Assembly: GCA_002405555.1 (NCBI GenBank)
Contig: DHMA01000059.1
Coordinates: forward strand, 1 to 5,544
Length of the DNA: 5,544 nt
Origin: Opitutia bacterium UBA4654
GTDB taxonomy: Bacteria; Verrucomicrobiota; Verrucomicrobiia; Opitutales; Intestinicryptomonadaceae
Reading direction: 5' to 3'
This document shows positions 1-5,544 of the stretch, piece by piece. The notes below the pieces were generated by a model, which worked only from the letters and a program-made list of their open reading frames with translations, ran no database searches and was not told the origin of the DNA. Position numbers and translations under genes: made by a program. How positions within the stretch are numbered: the stretch's first letter is position 1; every line of letters begins with the position of its first letter.

Positions 1-132
1 CTATTTTTCGGGCACACATCAGGCATTACCCCCGAAATGACGGGCAACAAGTCGCACGACGACGAGGGCTTGCCCGTAGAGGCGTATGTGCTTTCGTCGC
101 ATTTCAAGCTCTACCCGCCGAAGCGGGCGTAG
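1..132 (+). CDS. C-terminal end of an unidentified protein (5' truncated by window edge)
   Basis: Frame 1 is open from the first base to a TAG at 130-132, giving the last 43 residues of a protein, beginning LFFGHTSGITPEMTG and ending FKLYPPKRA. Codons strongly favour G or C at the third position, as in the clear genes of this window, which supports real coding. The tail is polar with a basic end (KLYPPKRA); there is no membrane segment and no motif I can assign to a family. Two hairpins follow in the gap, and the second has a T-run and could terminate this gene's transcript. The function is unknown to me; the missing N-terminal part would decide it. Confidence 0.6.
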   Translation, partial: LFFGHTSGITPEMTGNKSHDDEGLPVEAYVLSSHFKLYPPKRA

Positions 133-168
133 CGGCGGCGTTCCGCGCGGTTTCCCGCAAACGGCATG

Positions 169-185
169 CGGCGCGTTTTGCGCCG
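169..185. other. GC-rich hairpin without T-run
   Basis: CGGCGC (169-174) and GCGCCG (180-185) form a perfect 6-bp stem around the loop GTTTT, 36 bases after the stop of the truncated upstream gene. No T-run follows on either strand, so it does not qualify as a classical intrinsic terminator. It may protect the 3' end or pause RNA polymerase, or it may be chance in GC-rich DNA. Confidence 0.3.
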
Positions 186-259
186 GTATTGTCGGGCGGC
201 GGTTCGGTGGAACTTCGGGTTCGGCGTCGGACGGCTTTTTGCCGAAGCGTGGCGCGGCA

Positions 260-306
260 TATATTTGAACTATTTTGACTTTTATTTCGATTCCGCGCGG
301 TAAAAT
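260..306 (+). promoter_or_regulatory. Candidate promoter(s) for the kinase gene
   Basis: The composition switches from GC-rich to AT-rich here. Two readings are possible. A sigma70-like pair is TTGACT (275-280) with TAAAAT (301-306), but the 20-base spacer is long. A Bacteroidota-type -7 box of the form TAnnTTTG is present as TATATTTG (260-267), with TTTG 18 bases upstream (238-241). The first would start transcription around base 313, inside the 3' arm of the following hairpin. The second would start before the hairpin. Neither is strong, and no operator or riboswitch is recognisable. Confidence 0.3.
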
Positions 307-329
307 TTGACACGCGCGGAAATTTTTTT
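291..329 (+). terminator. Intrinsic-terminator-like hairpin just upstream of the kinase
   Basis: TTCCGCGCG (291-299) and CGCGCGGAA (313-321) are perfect reverse complements. They form a 9-bp, mostly GC stem with a 13-base loop, followed by one A and seven T (323-329). This is the form of a rho-independent terminator reading rightward; on the other strand no T-run follows. It ends only 13 bases before the kinase ATG. It may terminate the gene ending at 132, or act as an attenuator in the kinase leader. Confidence 0.65.
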
Positions 330-342
330 AACCGTCGTTGCG

Positions 343-1182
343 ATGATTTTAATTGCAGACAGCGGAACTACCAAGACGGACTGGCGCGCGTTCGGCGAAT
401 CGGGCGAGCCGAAAATTTTGCGCACCGAGGGCATAAACCCCGTATTCCAGTCGCCCGAAATGCTCGACGGAATCCTTGCCGAAACCGTCAAGCCGCACGT
501 TTTGAACGTTTCAAAAATCTATTTTTACAGCGCGGGAGTGGCGGCGTCGCACGAGGCAACCGCCGCGCTTCTTGCGGCGTTCGGGCGCAACTTTCCGAAC
601 TGCTCGTTTTTTGTTGAGACCGACAAGCTTGGGGCGGCTCGCGCCCTTTGCGGACACTCGGCGGGCATTGCGTGCATAATGGGCACGGGGTCGAACTCCT
701 GCTTTTACGACGGCGAAAAAATTACCGACAACAACGTGGGCGGCGGCTTCATCTTGGGCGACGAGGGCGGCGGGGCGTCGCTCGGCAGACGCCTGATTTC
801 CGACTTTATCCGCAATCTTCTTCCCGAACGCGTTTCCGCAGAGCTTCGCAGCCGCTTCGGCTTGGACTATTTCAAGATTATCGACAACGTCTACAAACGT
901 CCCATGCCCAACCGCTGGCTTGCGTCGTTCTCGCCGTTCATAGAGGAGTTTTTGTCCGACCCGTATATTTGCGAAATGGTTGATTCGCAGTTCGAGTCTT
1001 TTATCCGCAGGAATGTCCTGCGCTACGATGTCGCAAAGTACCCGATGAACGCGGTAGGCTCGGTCGGCGCGTGTTTTTCGGAAAACCTCGCAAGAGCCGC
1101 GGAGCGCACGGGAGTGAGGATAGGGCGCGTGATAAAGTCGCCGATAGACTCCCTTGTGGAATTCCATTCCGCCGATTTGTAG
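343..1182 (+). CDS. BadF/BadG/BcrA-family sugar kinase, probable N-acetylglucosamine (amino sugar) kinase
   Basis: This is a 279-residue cytosolic kinase of the ASKHA (actin/sugar kinase/hsp70) fold. Visible motifs are the N-terminal phosphate-1 loop ADSGTTKTDW (5-14), a probable catalytic Asp in ETDKLGAAR (Asp94), the phosphate-2 loop IMGTGSNS (about 112-119), the glycine-rich GGGFILGDEGGGASLG (133-148) and a C-terminal adenosine-site motif AVGSVGACF (237-245). These match the family of eukaryotic NAGK and the roughly 280-residue GlcNAc kinases annotated in Bacteroidota. The expected reaction is ATP-dependent 6-phosphorylation of GlcNAc or a related amino sugar. Specificity cannot be read from sequence alone; glucosamine or a muropeptide sugar is possible. 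I chose ATG 343 because family members begin at MILIADSG. An in-frame TTG at 307 would add 12 unconserved residues encoded by the hairpin. The gene converges on glmS and shares its terminator, fitting an amino-sugar role. No Shine-Dalgarno is visible. Confidence 0.85.
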   Translation: MILIADSGTTKTDWRAFGESGEPKILRTEGINPVFQSPEMLDGILAETVKPHVLNVSKIYFYSAGVAASHEATAALLAAFGRNFPNCSFFVETDKLGAARALCGHSAGIACIMGTGSNSCFYDGEKITDNNVGGGFILGDEGGGASLGRRLISDFIRNLLPERVSAELRSRFGLDYFKIIDNVYKRPMPNRWLASFSPFIEEFLSDPYICEMVDSQFESFIRRNVLRYDVAKYPMNAVGSVGACFSENLARAAERTGVRIGRVIKSPIDSLVEFHSADL

Positions 1183-1221
1183 GCGCGGAATTTTTCCCGC
1201 AGCCTTTGCCATGCGGACAAA

Positions 1222-1266
1222 AAAAGACCGCCTTCGGATTTCCTCCGCGGGGCGGTCTTTTCTTTT
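1222..1266. terminator. Bidirectional intrinsic terminator between the kinase gene and glmS
   Basis: AAAAGACCGCC (1222-1232) pairs perfectly with GGCGGTCTTTT (1251-1261), an 11-bp stem around an 18-base loop. The loop itself can form a small CGGA/TCCG helix (1235-1238 with 1244-1247). Rightward the stem runs into TTTTCTTTT (1258-1266). Leftward the A7 run at 1219-1225 becomes a T7 tract. It lies 39 bases after the kinase stop and 37 bases after the glmS stop, so it can end both convergent transcripts. Confidence 0.9.
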
Positions 1267-1298
1267 GCGGTTTGCGGGAAGCGCGTCGCTTCGGCGGG

Positions 1299-3149
1299 CT
1301 ACTCCACGGTAACCGCTTTCGCCAAGTTGCGCGGCTTGTCCACGTCGCAGCCGCGCTTGCGGGCGATGTAGTAGGCGAGCAGTTGCAGGGGCACTGTCGC
1401 CAAAATTCCGCGCACAGATTCGTGCACTTTCGGCAGGGCGATGATGTCGTCGGCGATTCCCTCGAAGAGCTTGGGCTGGTCGCTCACGACGATAATCGGG
1501 CCTTTGCGCGCCTTGATTTCCTGCGCGTTCGAGACGATTTTCAGCGCGATTTCGTCGGAGTTTGCAAGCATTACCGACGGGCACTCTGGGCACACCAGCG
1601 CAATCGGTCCGTGCTTCATTTCGGCGGCGGGGTAGCCCTCCGCGTGAATGTACGAAATTTCTTTGAGTTTGAGCGCGCCTTCGAGGGCAATCGGAAATTC
1701 CGAGAGCCTGCCGAGGAAGAGGAAGTCGTCGAACTGCGCGTATTTTTCGGCGATTTTCTCGATTTCGGGGGCTTGCGCAAGCACGCTGTTTACCGCGTCG
1801 GGAAGCCCGTCGATTGCCTTGACGATTTCGCGCCCCTCCGCGAACGAGAGGTCGCGCATTCTGCCGAGGTAGAGCGCGATTAGCAGGCAGATTGCTACCT
1901 GCGACGTGAACGCCTTTGTGGACGCAACCCCAACCTCTTTGCCCGCGTACTGGTACAGCCCGCCGTCGGACTCGCGCGAGATTGTCGAGCCTACCGAGTT
2001 TGTAATCGCCAGCGTTTTGAAGCCCTTGCGCTGCGATTCGCGCAGCGCTTCGAGCGTGTCGAGCGTTTCGCCGCTTTGGCTGATTACGAATACGAGCGTG
2101 TTTTTGTCGATGGGCGCGTTTTTGTATCTGAATTCGCTTGCGTATTCCACCTCCACGGGAATGCGGGCGTATTTTTCGATGAGGTATTCCGCCGCAAGGC
2201 AGGCGTGCCAAGCCGTTCCGCAGGCGCAGAACAGAATGCGGTCGAACTGCCTAAGCTCGTTGGGGGTGAGGTTAAGCCCGATGAGGCGGGCGGTCGAAAG
2301 GTCGTCGGAGATTCTGCCCCTTATCGCGTTTTTGAGCGACTTGGGCTGTTCGAAAATCTCCTTTTCCATGTAGGTTTTGAAGCCGTCGAGGTCGGCGTTT
2401 TCCAAGTCCCAGTCGATTTCGTTTATGCGGACGTCAACGGGCGCGTTTGCGGTCGTGATGATGTCGCAGTTGTCGCGCGTGAGGCTTGCGATTTGCCCGT
2501 CTTCAAGGTAGATTACGTTTGTGGCGCGACCCGCGAAACCGAGAACGTCGCTCGACACAAGGTACTCGTCCTTGCCGACGCCTATGATAAGCGGCGAACC
2601 CTTGCGGGCGGCAATCATTTCGTTGGGGGCAAGCTTGCTTATTACCGCGAACCCGTATGTTCCCTCTACGTGCCTTAGCGTCTTGCGGACGGCTTCAAGA
2701 AACCTGTTTTTGTCGTTCGGGGAAGTCCTGTTTGTGTAGTGGTAGGCGATGAGGTTGACGAGCGCTTCGGTGTCGGTCTGGCTTTTAAACGTGTAGCCCT
2801 TTTCGATAAGGAACTTTTTGATGTTTTCGTAGTTTTCGATAATGCCGTTGTGGACTATCGCAAAGTTGCCGTCGCTCGAAACGTGCGGGTGCGCGTTTGT
2901 GTCGGTCACCGCGCCGTGGGTTGCCCAGCGTGTGTGGCTGATTCCCATGGTCGCGTAGAACGGGTGCTCTTCGACCTCTTTCGCAAGGACGGCGACGCGC
3001 CCCTTTTTCTTCATGACGTCGAGCGTTCCCTTGTCGTCGAGAAGCGCAAGTCCGGCGGAGTCGTATCCGCGGTATTCGAGCTTCAGGAGTCCCTCAATAA
3101 GAATCGGTGTCGCGTCCCGACACCCAATGTATCCCGTGATTCCGCACAT
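1299..3149 (-). CDS. glmS: Glutamine--fructose-6-phosphate aminotransferase (isomerizing), GlmS
   Basis: This cytosolic enzyme converts fructose-6-phosphate and glutamine to glucosamine-6-phosphate and glutamate, the first committed step to UDP-GlcNAc for peptidoglycan and lipopolysaccharide. The product has 616 residues, close to the 609 of E. coli. The N-terminal class II glutaminase domain (about 1-240) starts MCGITGYIG with the nucleophile Cys2 exposed after Met removal, and carries RWATHG (74-79), HNG (100-102) and QTDTEA (124-129). Two SIS sugar-isomerase domains follow: CGTAWHA from 310 and ISQSGET (356-362) in the first, then EGALKLKE (490-497) and KHGP (512-515) in the second. By alignment with E. 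coli, isomerase residues Glu497, His513 and Lys611 are all present, and the protein ends with the signature DKPRNLAKAVTVE. The ATG at 3149 is fixed by the required MCG start. The 190-base leader region has no Shine-Dalgarno and no glmS ribozyme-like sequence that I can recognise. It is transcribed away from the LysM-parB operon. Confidence 0.98.
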   Translation of the reverse strand: MCGITGYIGCRDATPILIEGLLKLEYRGYDSAGLALLDDKGTLDVMKKKGRVAVLAKEVEEHPFYATMGISHTRWATHGAVTDTNAHPHVSSDGNFAIVHNGIIENYENIKKFLIEKGYTFKSQTDTEALVNLIAYHYTNRTSPNDKNRFLEAVRKTLRHVEGTYGFAVISKLAPNEMIAARKGSPLIIGVGKDEYLVSSDVLGFAGRATNVIYLEDGQIASLTRDNCDIITTANAPVDVRINEIDWDLENADLDGFKTYMEKEIFEQPKSLKNAIRGRISDDLSTARLIGLNLTPNELRQFDRILFCACGTAWHACLAAEYLIEKYARIPVEVEYASEFRYKNAPIDKNTLVFVISQSGETLDTLEALRESQRKGFKTLAITNSVGSTISRESDGGLYQYAGKEVGVASTKAFTSQVAICLLIALYLGRMRDLSFAEGREIVKAIDGLPDAVNSVLAQAPEIEKIAEKYAQFDDFLFLGRLSEFPIALEGALKLKEISYIHAEGYPAAEMKHGPIALVCPECPSVMLANSDEIALKIVSNAQEIKARKGPIIVVSDQPKLFEGIADDIIALPKVHESVRGILATVPLQLLAYYIARKRGCDVDKPRNLAKAVTVE

Positions 3150-3340
3150 AAATAATCTTAATTGTTGTATTTAAAAGGCGAATATTTAGATTTATTTGAC
3201 ACTTGCAAGCCTAAATTGTCGCGCGGGTTTCCGTCCGCGCCCCAAAAAAAGCGCGTTTGCGGCGGAAATATGCTTGAACCCGACGGCTTGCGCGATAAAA
3301 ATAGCGGGAAATCGCAAAACAATAATACCGAATTTATAAA
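3150..3340. promoter_or_regulatory. Divergent promoter region between glmS and the LysM-parB operon
   Basis: This 191-base gap separates two divergent starts and must hold promoters for both. Its glmS-proximal part (3150-3218) is AT-rich. It contains an exact TTGACA (3196-3201, + strand) but no good -10 at 16-18 bases downstream. On the minus strand, TTGCAA (3208 to 3203) with TATTCG after 18 bases is a weak glmS promoter candidate. In the middle, GCGCGG (3221-3226) and CCGCGC (3235-3240) make a 6-bp hairpin followed by A7 (3244-3250), which is not a terminator on either strand. No known riboswitch is recognisable. Confidence 0.5.
3274..3301 (+). promoter_or_regulatory. Candidate promoter for the LysM-parB operon
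   Basis: TTGAAC (3274-3279) and TAAAAA (3296-3301) are separated by 16 bases, which would place the transcript start near 3308 with a leader of about 30 bases. The -35 box is one base from consensus, but the -10 box is less good. No operator repeats are visible around it. Confidence 0.35.
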
Positions 3341-3916
3341 ATGATGAAGACTTTTACACTCGCTGCCGCGCTGTCGGCGGCTTTCGTTGCGGCTACGCCG
3401 CTCTTTTCGCAGTCCCTCGGCGACATGCAGCAGGACATGGCTCTTTTGAAACGCGAAGTCGGCAACCTCAGGCTCGAAGTCGAACAGCTCACGCGCCAAA
3501 ACGAGGCTCTCGAACGCAAAATCAGGCAAATGCAGTCGTCGAGCACGTCGAGCGACTTGGTTCGCTCGCAGGTGGCGTCGGTGCGCTCGGACGTGTCTTC
3601 GCAAAACGAGGCGATGAAGCGCGAAATCATAAAACTCGTCAAAAAGGACATCGAAAGCCTCGCGTCGCAGACGAACGATGCAATCGAAAAACTCGCCAAG
3701 GCGATAGGGCAGCGCCCGCAGGCTCCCATGCCCACAACTTTTGGCGACGACTACCCCAAAATGGGCATTACCTACACCGTGAAATCGGGCGACACCTTGG
3801 GGAAAATCGCCCGCGCAAACAACTCGAAAATCAAGTGGATTCAGGACGCCAATAAAATAGAAGACCCCAACCGCGGCCTGCGCATCGGCGAATCAATCTT
3901 CATTCCGCAAAAATAA
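3341..3916 (+). CDS. Exported coiled-coil protein with C-terminal LysM domain
   Basis: This 191-residue protein probably binds the cell wall from the periplasm. It starts with a Sec signal peptide (MMKTFTLAAALSAAFVAA, cleavage probably between 18 and 23; no lipobox Cys). A long heptad-like helix follows (about 26-65, Leu/Met spaced through LLKREVGNLRLEVEQL), then a Ser/Thr linker (66-71), a second charged helix (72-122) and a Pro-rich linker (125-132). A single LysM domain ends the protein (about 144-190: YTVKSGDTLGKIA near its start, GLRIGESIFIP at its end). LysM binds GlcNAc-containing glycans such as peptidoglycan. The coiled coil suggests an oligomer. No catalytic domain is present, so it is a binder or scaffold rather than a hydrolase. 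Two ATGs are adjacent (3341 and 3344); either gives a working signal peptide. It is the first gene of a + strand operon, only 5 bases before parB. Confidence 0.88.
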   Translation: MMKTFTLAAALSAAFVAATPLFSQSLGDMQQDMALLKREVGNLRLEVEQLTRQNEALERKIRQMQSSSTSSDLVRSQVASVRSDVSSQNEAMKREIIKLVKKDIESLASQTNDAIEKLAKAIGQRPQAPMPTTFGDDYPKMGITYTVKSGDTLGKIARANNSKIKWIQDANKIEDPNRGLRIGESIFIPQK

Positions 3917-3921
3917 AGAAC

Positions 3922-4863
3922 ATGTCTATACAACGCAAATCTTTGGGCAGGGGGCTTAGCTCCATAATCTCGGCGGGCGCGAAAAAGGCCGCCGACAGCG
4001 GCGCGCGCAAAGTCGCCGCGCAAACGCCGTCCGCGCTCGCAAAAGACGTGAAAATAGCCTCCCACGGACTGTTCAGCGAAATCGCCGTAGATAAAATCAT
4101 TCCCAGCCCCTATCAGGCTCGCGCGGAGTTCGACGAAGAACAGATTTCACAGCTTGCGGATTCGATTGCATCGGAAGGCCTTTTGCAGCCGCTGCTCGTC
4201 CGCCAGTTCAAAGACGGCACTTACGAGCTTTTGGCGGGCGAACGCCGCCTTCGGGCGTGCCGCAGCTTGGGCATGAAGAAAGTCGTGGCGTGCGTGCAGT
4301 CGGCAAGCGACGCGTCCGCCGCGGCGAAGGGGCTTATCGAAAACCTCCAACGCTCCGACCTCAACCCGATTGAAGAGGCGCGTGGTATCCTCAACATGAT
4401 GGAGAATTTCCACCTGACGCAGGAGGCGGCTTCGCAGCGTCTGGGCAAGCCGCGTTCGAGCATTGCGAACTCGCTGAGGCTTCTGAAACTTCCCGAAGAA
4501 ATACGCGGATACATTTCGAAGGGTCTGCTTTCGCTTGGGCACGCCAAAGTCATAATGGGCGTGGACGACCCCGTAAGACAGACGATTCTCGCCCGCAAAA
4601 TCATCGAGGGCGACCTCAACGTACGCGCCGCCGAAGACGCCGTCAAGCGCATGAAAACCGCCGCCGACGGAATCTCCGCAACGTCGCCGTCGTCGGTCGT
4701 GGCGCAGAACGCGGTCATACGCGACATTCAGAACAGGGTATCGTCGAAGCTGAACGCGGAAGTGGAAATCAAACACAACCAGAAGCGCGGGAAAATCATA
4801 ATTTCCTACGTCGGCAACGACGACTTGCAGCGCATTCTCGACATTTTCGGCGTCAAGATTTAA
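3922..4863 (+). CDS. parB: ParB chromosome-partitioning protein (CTP-dependent DNA clamp)
   Basis: This 313-residue protein is the centromere-binding partner of ParA; it loads at parS, binds CTP and slides along DNA to mark the origin region. Visible parts, in order: a basic N-terminal ParA-contact motif RKSLGRGLSSII (5-16); a variable linker; the N-domain with SPYQAR (62-67), the CTP-binding AGERRLRACR (105-114) and LIENLQRSDLNPIEEA (138-153); the helix-turn-helix LTQEAASQRLGKPRSSIANSLRLLKLP (about 165-191); and a C-terminal dimerisation region ending ILDIFGVKI. Arg178 and Gly206 align with parS-specificity positions of ParB, not of the related Noc (inferred by a hand alignment to Caulobacter ParB). 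ATG 3922 follows the LysM stop by 5 bases and gives the expected N-terminus; no Shine-Dalgarno is seen. The stop overlaps the next start (TAATG). parA is not adjacent inside this window, which is unusual, but the intact N-terminal motif implies ParA is encoded elsewhere. Confidence 0.96.
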   Translation: MSIQRKSLGRGLSSIISAGAKKAADSGARKVAAQTPSALAKDVKIASHGLFSEIAVDKIIPSPYQARAEFDEEQISQLADSIASEGLLQPLLVRQFKDGTYELLAGERRLRACRSLGMKKVVACVQSASDASAAAKGLIENLQRSDLNPIEEARGILNMMENFHLTQEAASQRLGKPRSSIANSLRLLKLPEEIRGYISKGLLSLGHAKVIMGVDDPVRQTILARKIIEGDLNVRAAEDAVKRMKTAADGISATSPSSVVAQNAVIRDIQNRVSSKLNAEVEIKHNQKRGKIIISYVGNDDLQRILDIFGVKI

Positions 4864-5544
4864 TGAAGAAATTTGCGGCAGTCGCGGTTCTGGCGGCGGC
4901 GTTCGCGCTTCCGTGCCTCGCCGTGAGAAGCAACGACTTCACAAAGGCGTCGAACTCCTATTCGCGCAAATACCAGAGCGACAAAAGCCGCTACGGCGAG
5001 GAGAAGTCGCGCATGCAGGGCGAACGCGCCGACATGGGCAAAAGCTTTTCGCCGAAAATCGAAACGTCGCGCTTTCAGGGCGAGTCGGCGCGGCTCGACG
5101 GCGCGGCGGCGGAGTATTTTTTCGACAAAACCGCGCCCGACGCCTCAAAAAAATTCGGCGTAAAAGACTACTCCGGCATGACGGGCGATTGGCGCGGGGG
5201 CGGAACCCGCGCAAGCCTCAAAAACTCCGACGTGAACCTCTCGAAAAAATACGCGGGGAAAATCGACGTCTACCGGCGCGACACCGACAAACAGCGCGAA
5301 ATCGACGCCTATTACTCCTCCATTTCCGAACGCTCGATGTCGGAAATCAACAAATTCTACTCGCGCACCCCGAACGGCTCTACAAACGACGACATGATAA
5401 AAAAGGCGGGCGCGCAACTCGGCGGGGAGGGCGACGACGGCGGATTTTTCGACTTCCTCTCCTCCCACGAGAAAATCAAACGCGCCCCCGTGTCTTTCAA
5501 AAGCAGACCCGCGTCAAGCTCGGAATTTTCGCGCAGAGGCTCTG
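4863..5544 (+). CDS. Exported protein of unknown function, third gene of the LysM-parB operon (3' truncated by window edge)
   Basis: An ATG at 4863 overlaps the last base of the parB stop (TAATG), and the frame stays open for 227 codons to the window end. The start is typical of translational coupling. Residues 1-20 (MKKFAAVAVLAAAFALPCLA) form a Sec signal peptide with likely cleavage after Ala20. Cys18 is preceded by Pro, so it is not a good lipobox. The mature part is very hydrophilic, rich in Ser, Lys, Arg, Asp and Gly, with no further membrane segment. It contains a loosely repeated element: KSRYGE (41-46), KSRMQGERA (48-56) and TSRFQGESA (68-76). Further on are aromatic-rich patches (EYFFDK 84-89, DAYYSS 148-153, GFFDFL 194-199). 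G/C-ending codons match its neighbours, supporting real coding. I do not recognise the family. Its position suggests an envelope-located partner of the LysM protein, but that is inference. Confidence 0.82.
   Translation, partial: MKKFAAVAVLAAAFALPCLAVRSNDFTKASNSYSRKYQSDKSRYGEEKSRMQGERADMGKSFSPKIETSRFQGESARLDGAAAEYFFDKTAPDASKKFGVKDYSGMTGDWRGGGTRASLKNSDVNLSKKYAGKIDVYRRDTDKQREIDAYYSSISERSMSEINKFYSRTPNGSTNDDMIKKAGAQLGGEGDDGGFFDFLSSHEKIKRAPVSFKSRPASSSEFSRRGS
5004..5084 (+). repeat. Imperfect intragenic repeat in the exported protein
   Basis: The codons for KSRMQGERA (from 5004) and TSRFQGESA (from 5064) are an imperfect 60-base-spaced direct repeat sharing GTCGCGC and CAGGGCGA at the DNA level. 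A shorter related unit, KSRYGE, lies just before (from 4983). Three copies of an SR-aromatic/Met-(Q)GE element suggest an old internal duplication or a repeated short structural motif. Similarity is modest. Confidence 0.4.

Noticed and set aside
86..268. A 60-residue frame over the end of the first gene and the following gap
   Set aside because: It is out of frame with the supported upstream coding end, has no start signal, and codes for a Gly/Arg/Ser-rich sequence without motifs; more likely non-coding gap.
307..342. An upstream TTG start extending the kinase by 12 residues
   Set aside because: The extension is encoded by the hairpin 3' arm and T-run, and family members begin at the MILIADSG equivalent, so ATG 343 is preferred.
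1072..1085. GTTTTTCGGAAAAC as a possible parS site
   Set aside because: It is palindrome-like but lacks the ACGTG-type core of the parS consensus (GTTTCACGTGAAAC) and lies within the kinase gene. No better parS match was found by eye in the window.
1071..1883. A 270-residue plus-strand frame across the 3' end of the kinase gene and antisense to glmS
   Set aside because: It spans the terminator hairpin, is antisense to the conserved SIS domain of glmS and shows no motif; it is a compositional shadow.
511..2211. A 566-residue open frame on the minus strand overlapping the kinase gene and glmS
   Set aside because: Its product is Arg-, Ala- and Pro-rich low-complexity sequence with no family motifs, and it crosses the strong bidirectional terminator. 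It overlaps two clearly identified genes. Long antisense frames are expected with this G/C-third codon bias.
2076..2678. A 200-residue plus-strand frame antisense to glmS
   Set aside because: It lies wholly inside conserved glmS coding sequence and has no recognisable domain or promoter.
3150..3340. A glmS ribozyme/riboswitch in the glmS leader
   Set aside because: The AT-rich minus-strand leader is too short before the start and shows none of the ribozyme core that I would recognise; that element is mainly known from Gram-positive lineages.

Overview
The window is an ordinary-looking stretch of a GC-rich, G/C-third-position bacterial chromosome. It holds three recognisable housekeeping or cell-envelope genes, one sugar-kinase gene and two edge-truncated genes. 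None of the starts has a clear Shine-Dalgarno sequence. The kinase begins with the MILIADSG-type N-terminus I associate with Bacteroidota-like BadF-family GlcNAc kinases, while the ParB and the coiled-coil LysM protein look more like those of Verrucomicrobiota (Opitutae-type). My best guess is a host-associated or gut Verrucomicrobiota, with Bacteroidota as the alternative. This rests on remembered family resemblance, not on a search.

Layout: (1) bases 1-132, + strand, the last 43 codons of an unidentified protein. (2) 133-342, a non-coding gap with a GC hairpin and, just before the next gene, a textbook terminator-like hairpin plus T7. (3) 343-1182, + strand, a BadF/BadG/BcrA-family sugar kinase, probably for GlcNAc or a related amino sugar. 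(4) 1183-1298, a convergent gap with a bidirectional intrinsic terminator. (5) 1299-3149, - strand, glmS, complete with all catalytic residues. (6) 3150-3340, a divergent AT-rich promoter region. (7) 3341 to the window end, + strand, a tightly packed operon: exported coiled-coil LysM protein (3341-3916), parB (3922-4863) and an exported protein of unknown function (4863 to beyond 5544) whose start overlaps the parB stop by one base.

Functionally, the left half concerns amino sugars. GlmS makes glucosamine-6-phosphate de novo, and the convergent kinase probably salvages free amino sugar into the same pool for peptidoglycan and outer-envelope synthesis. The right half couples a chromosome-segregation protein (ParB, a CTP-dependent clamp) with two envelope proteins, one of which should bind peptidoglycan. 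No parA and no recognisable parS site lie in the window. There are no mobile elements, CRISPR arrays, tRNA or rRNA genes. The least explained items are the secreted protein downstream of parB, the LysM-parB pairing, and the hairpin ending 13 bases before the kinase start.
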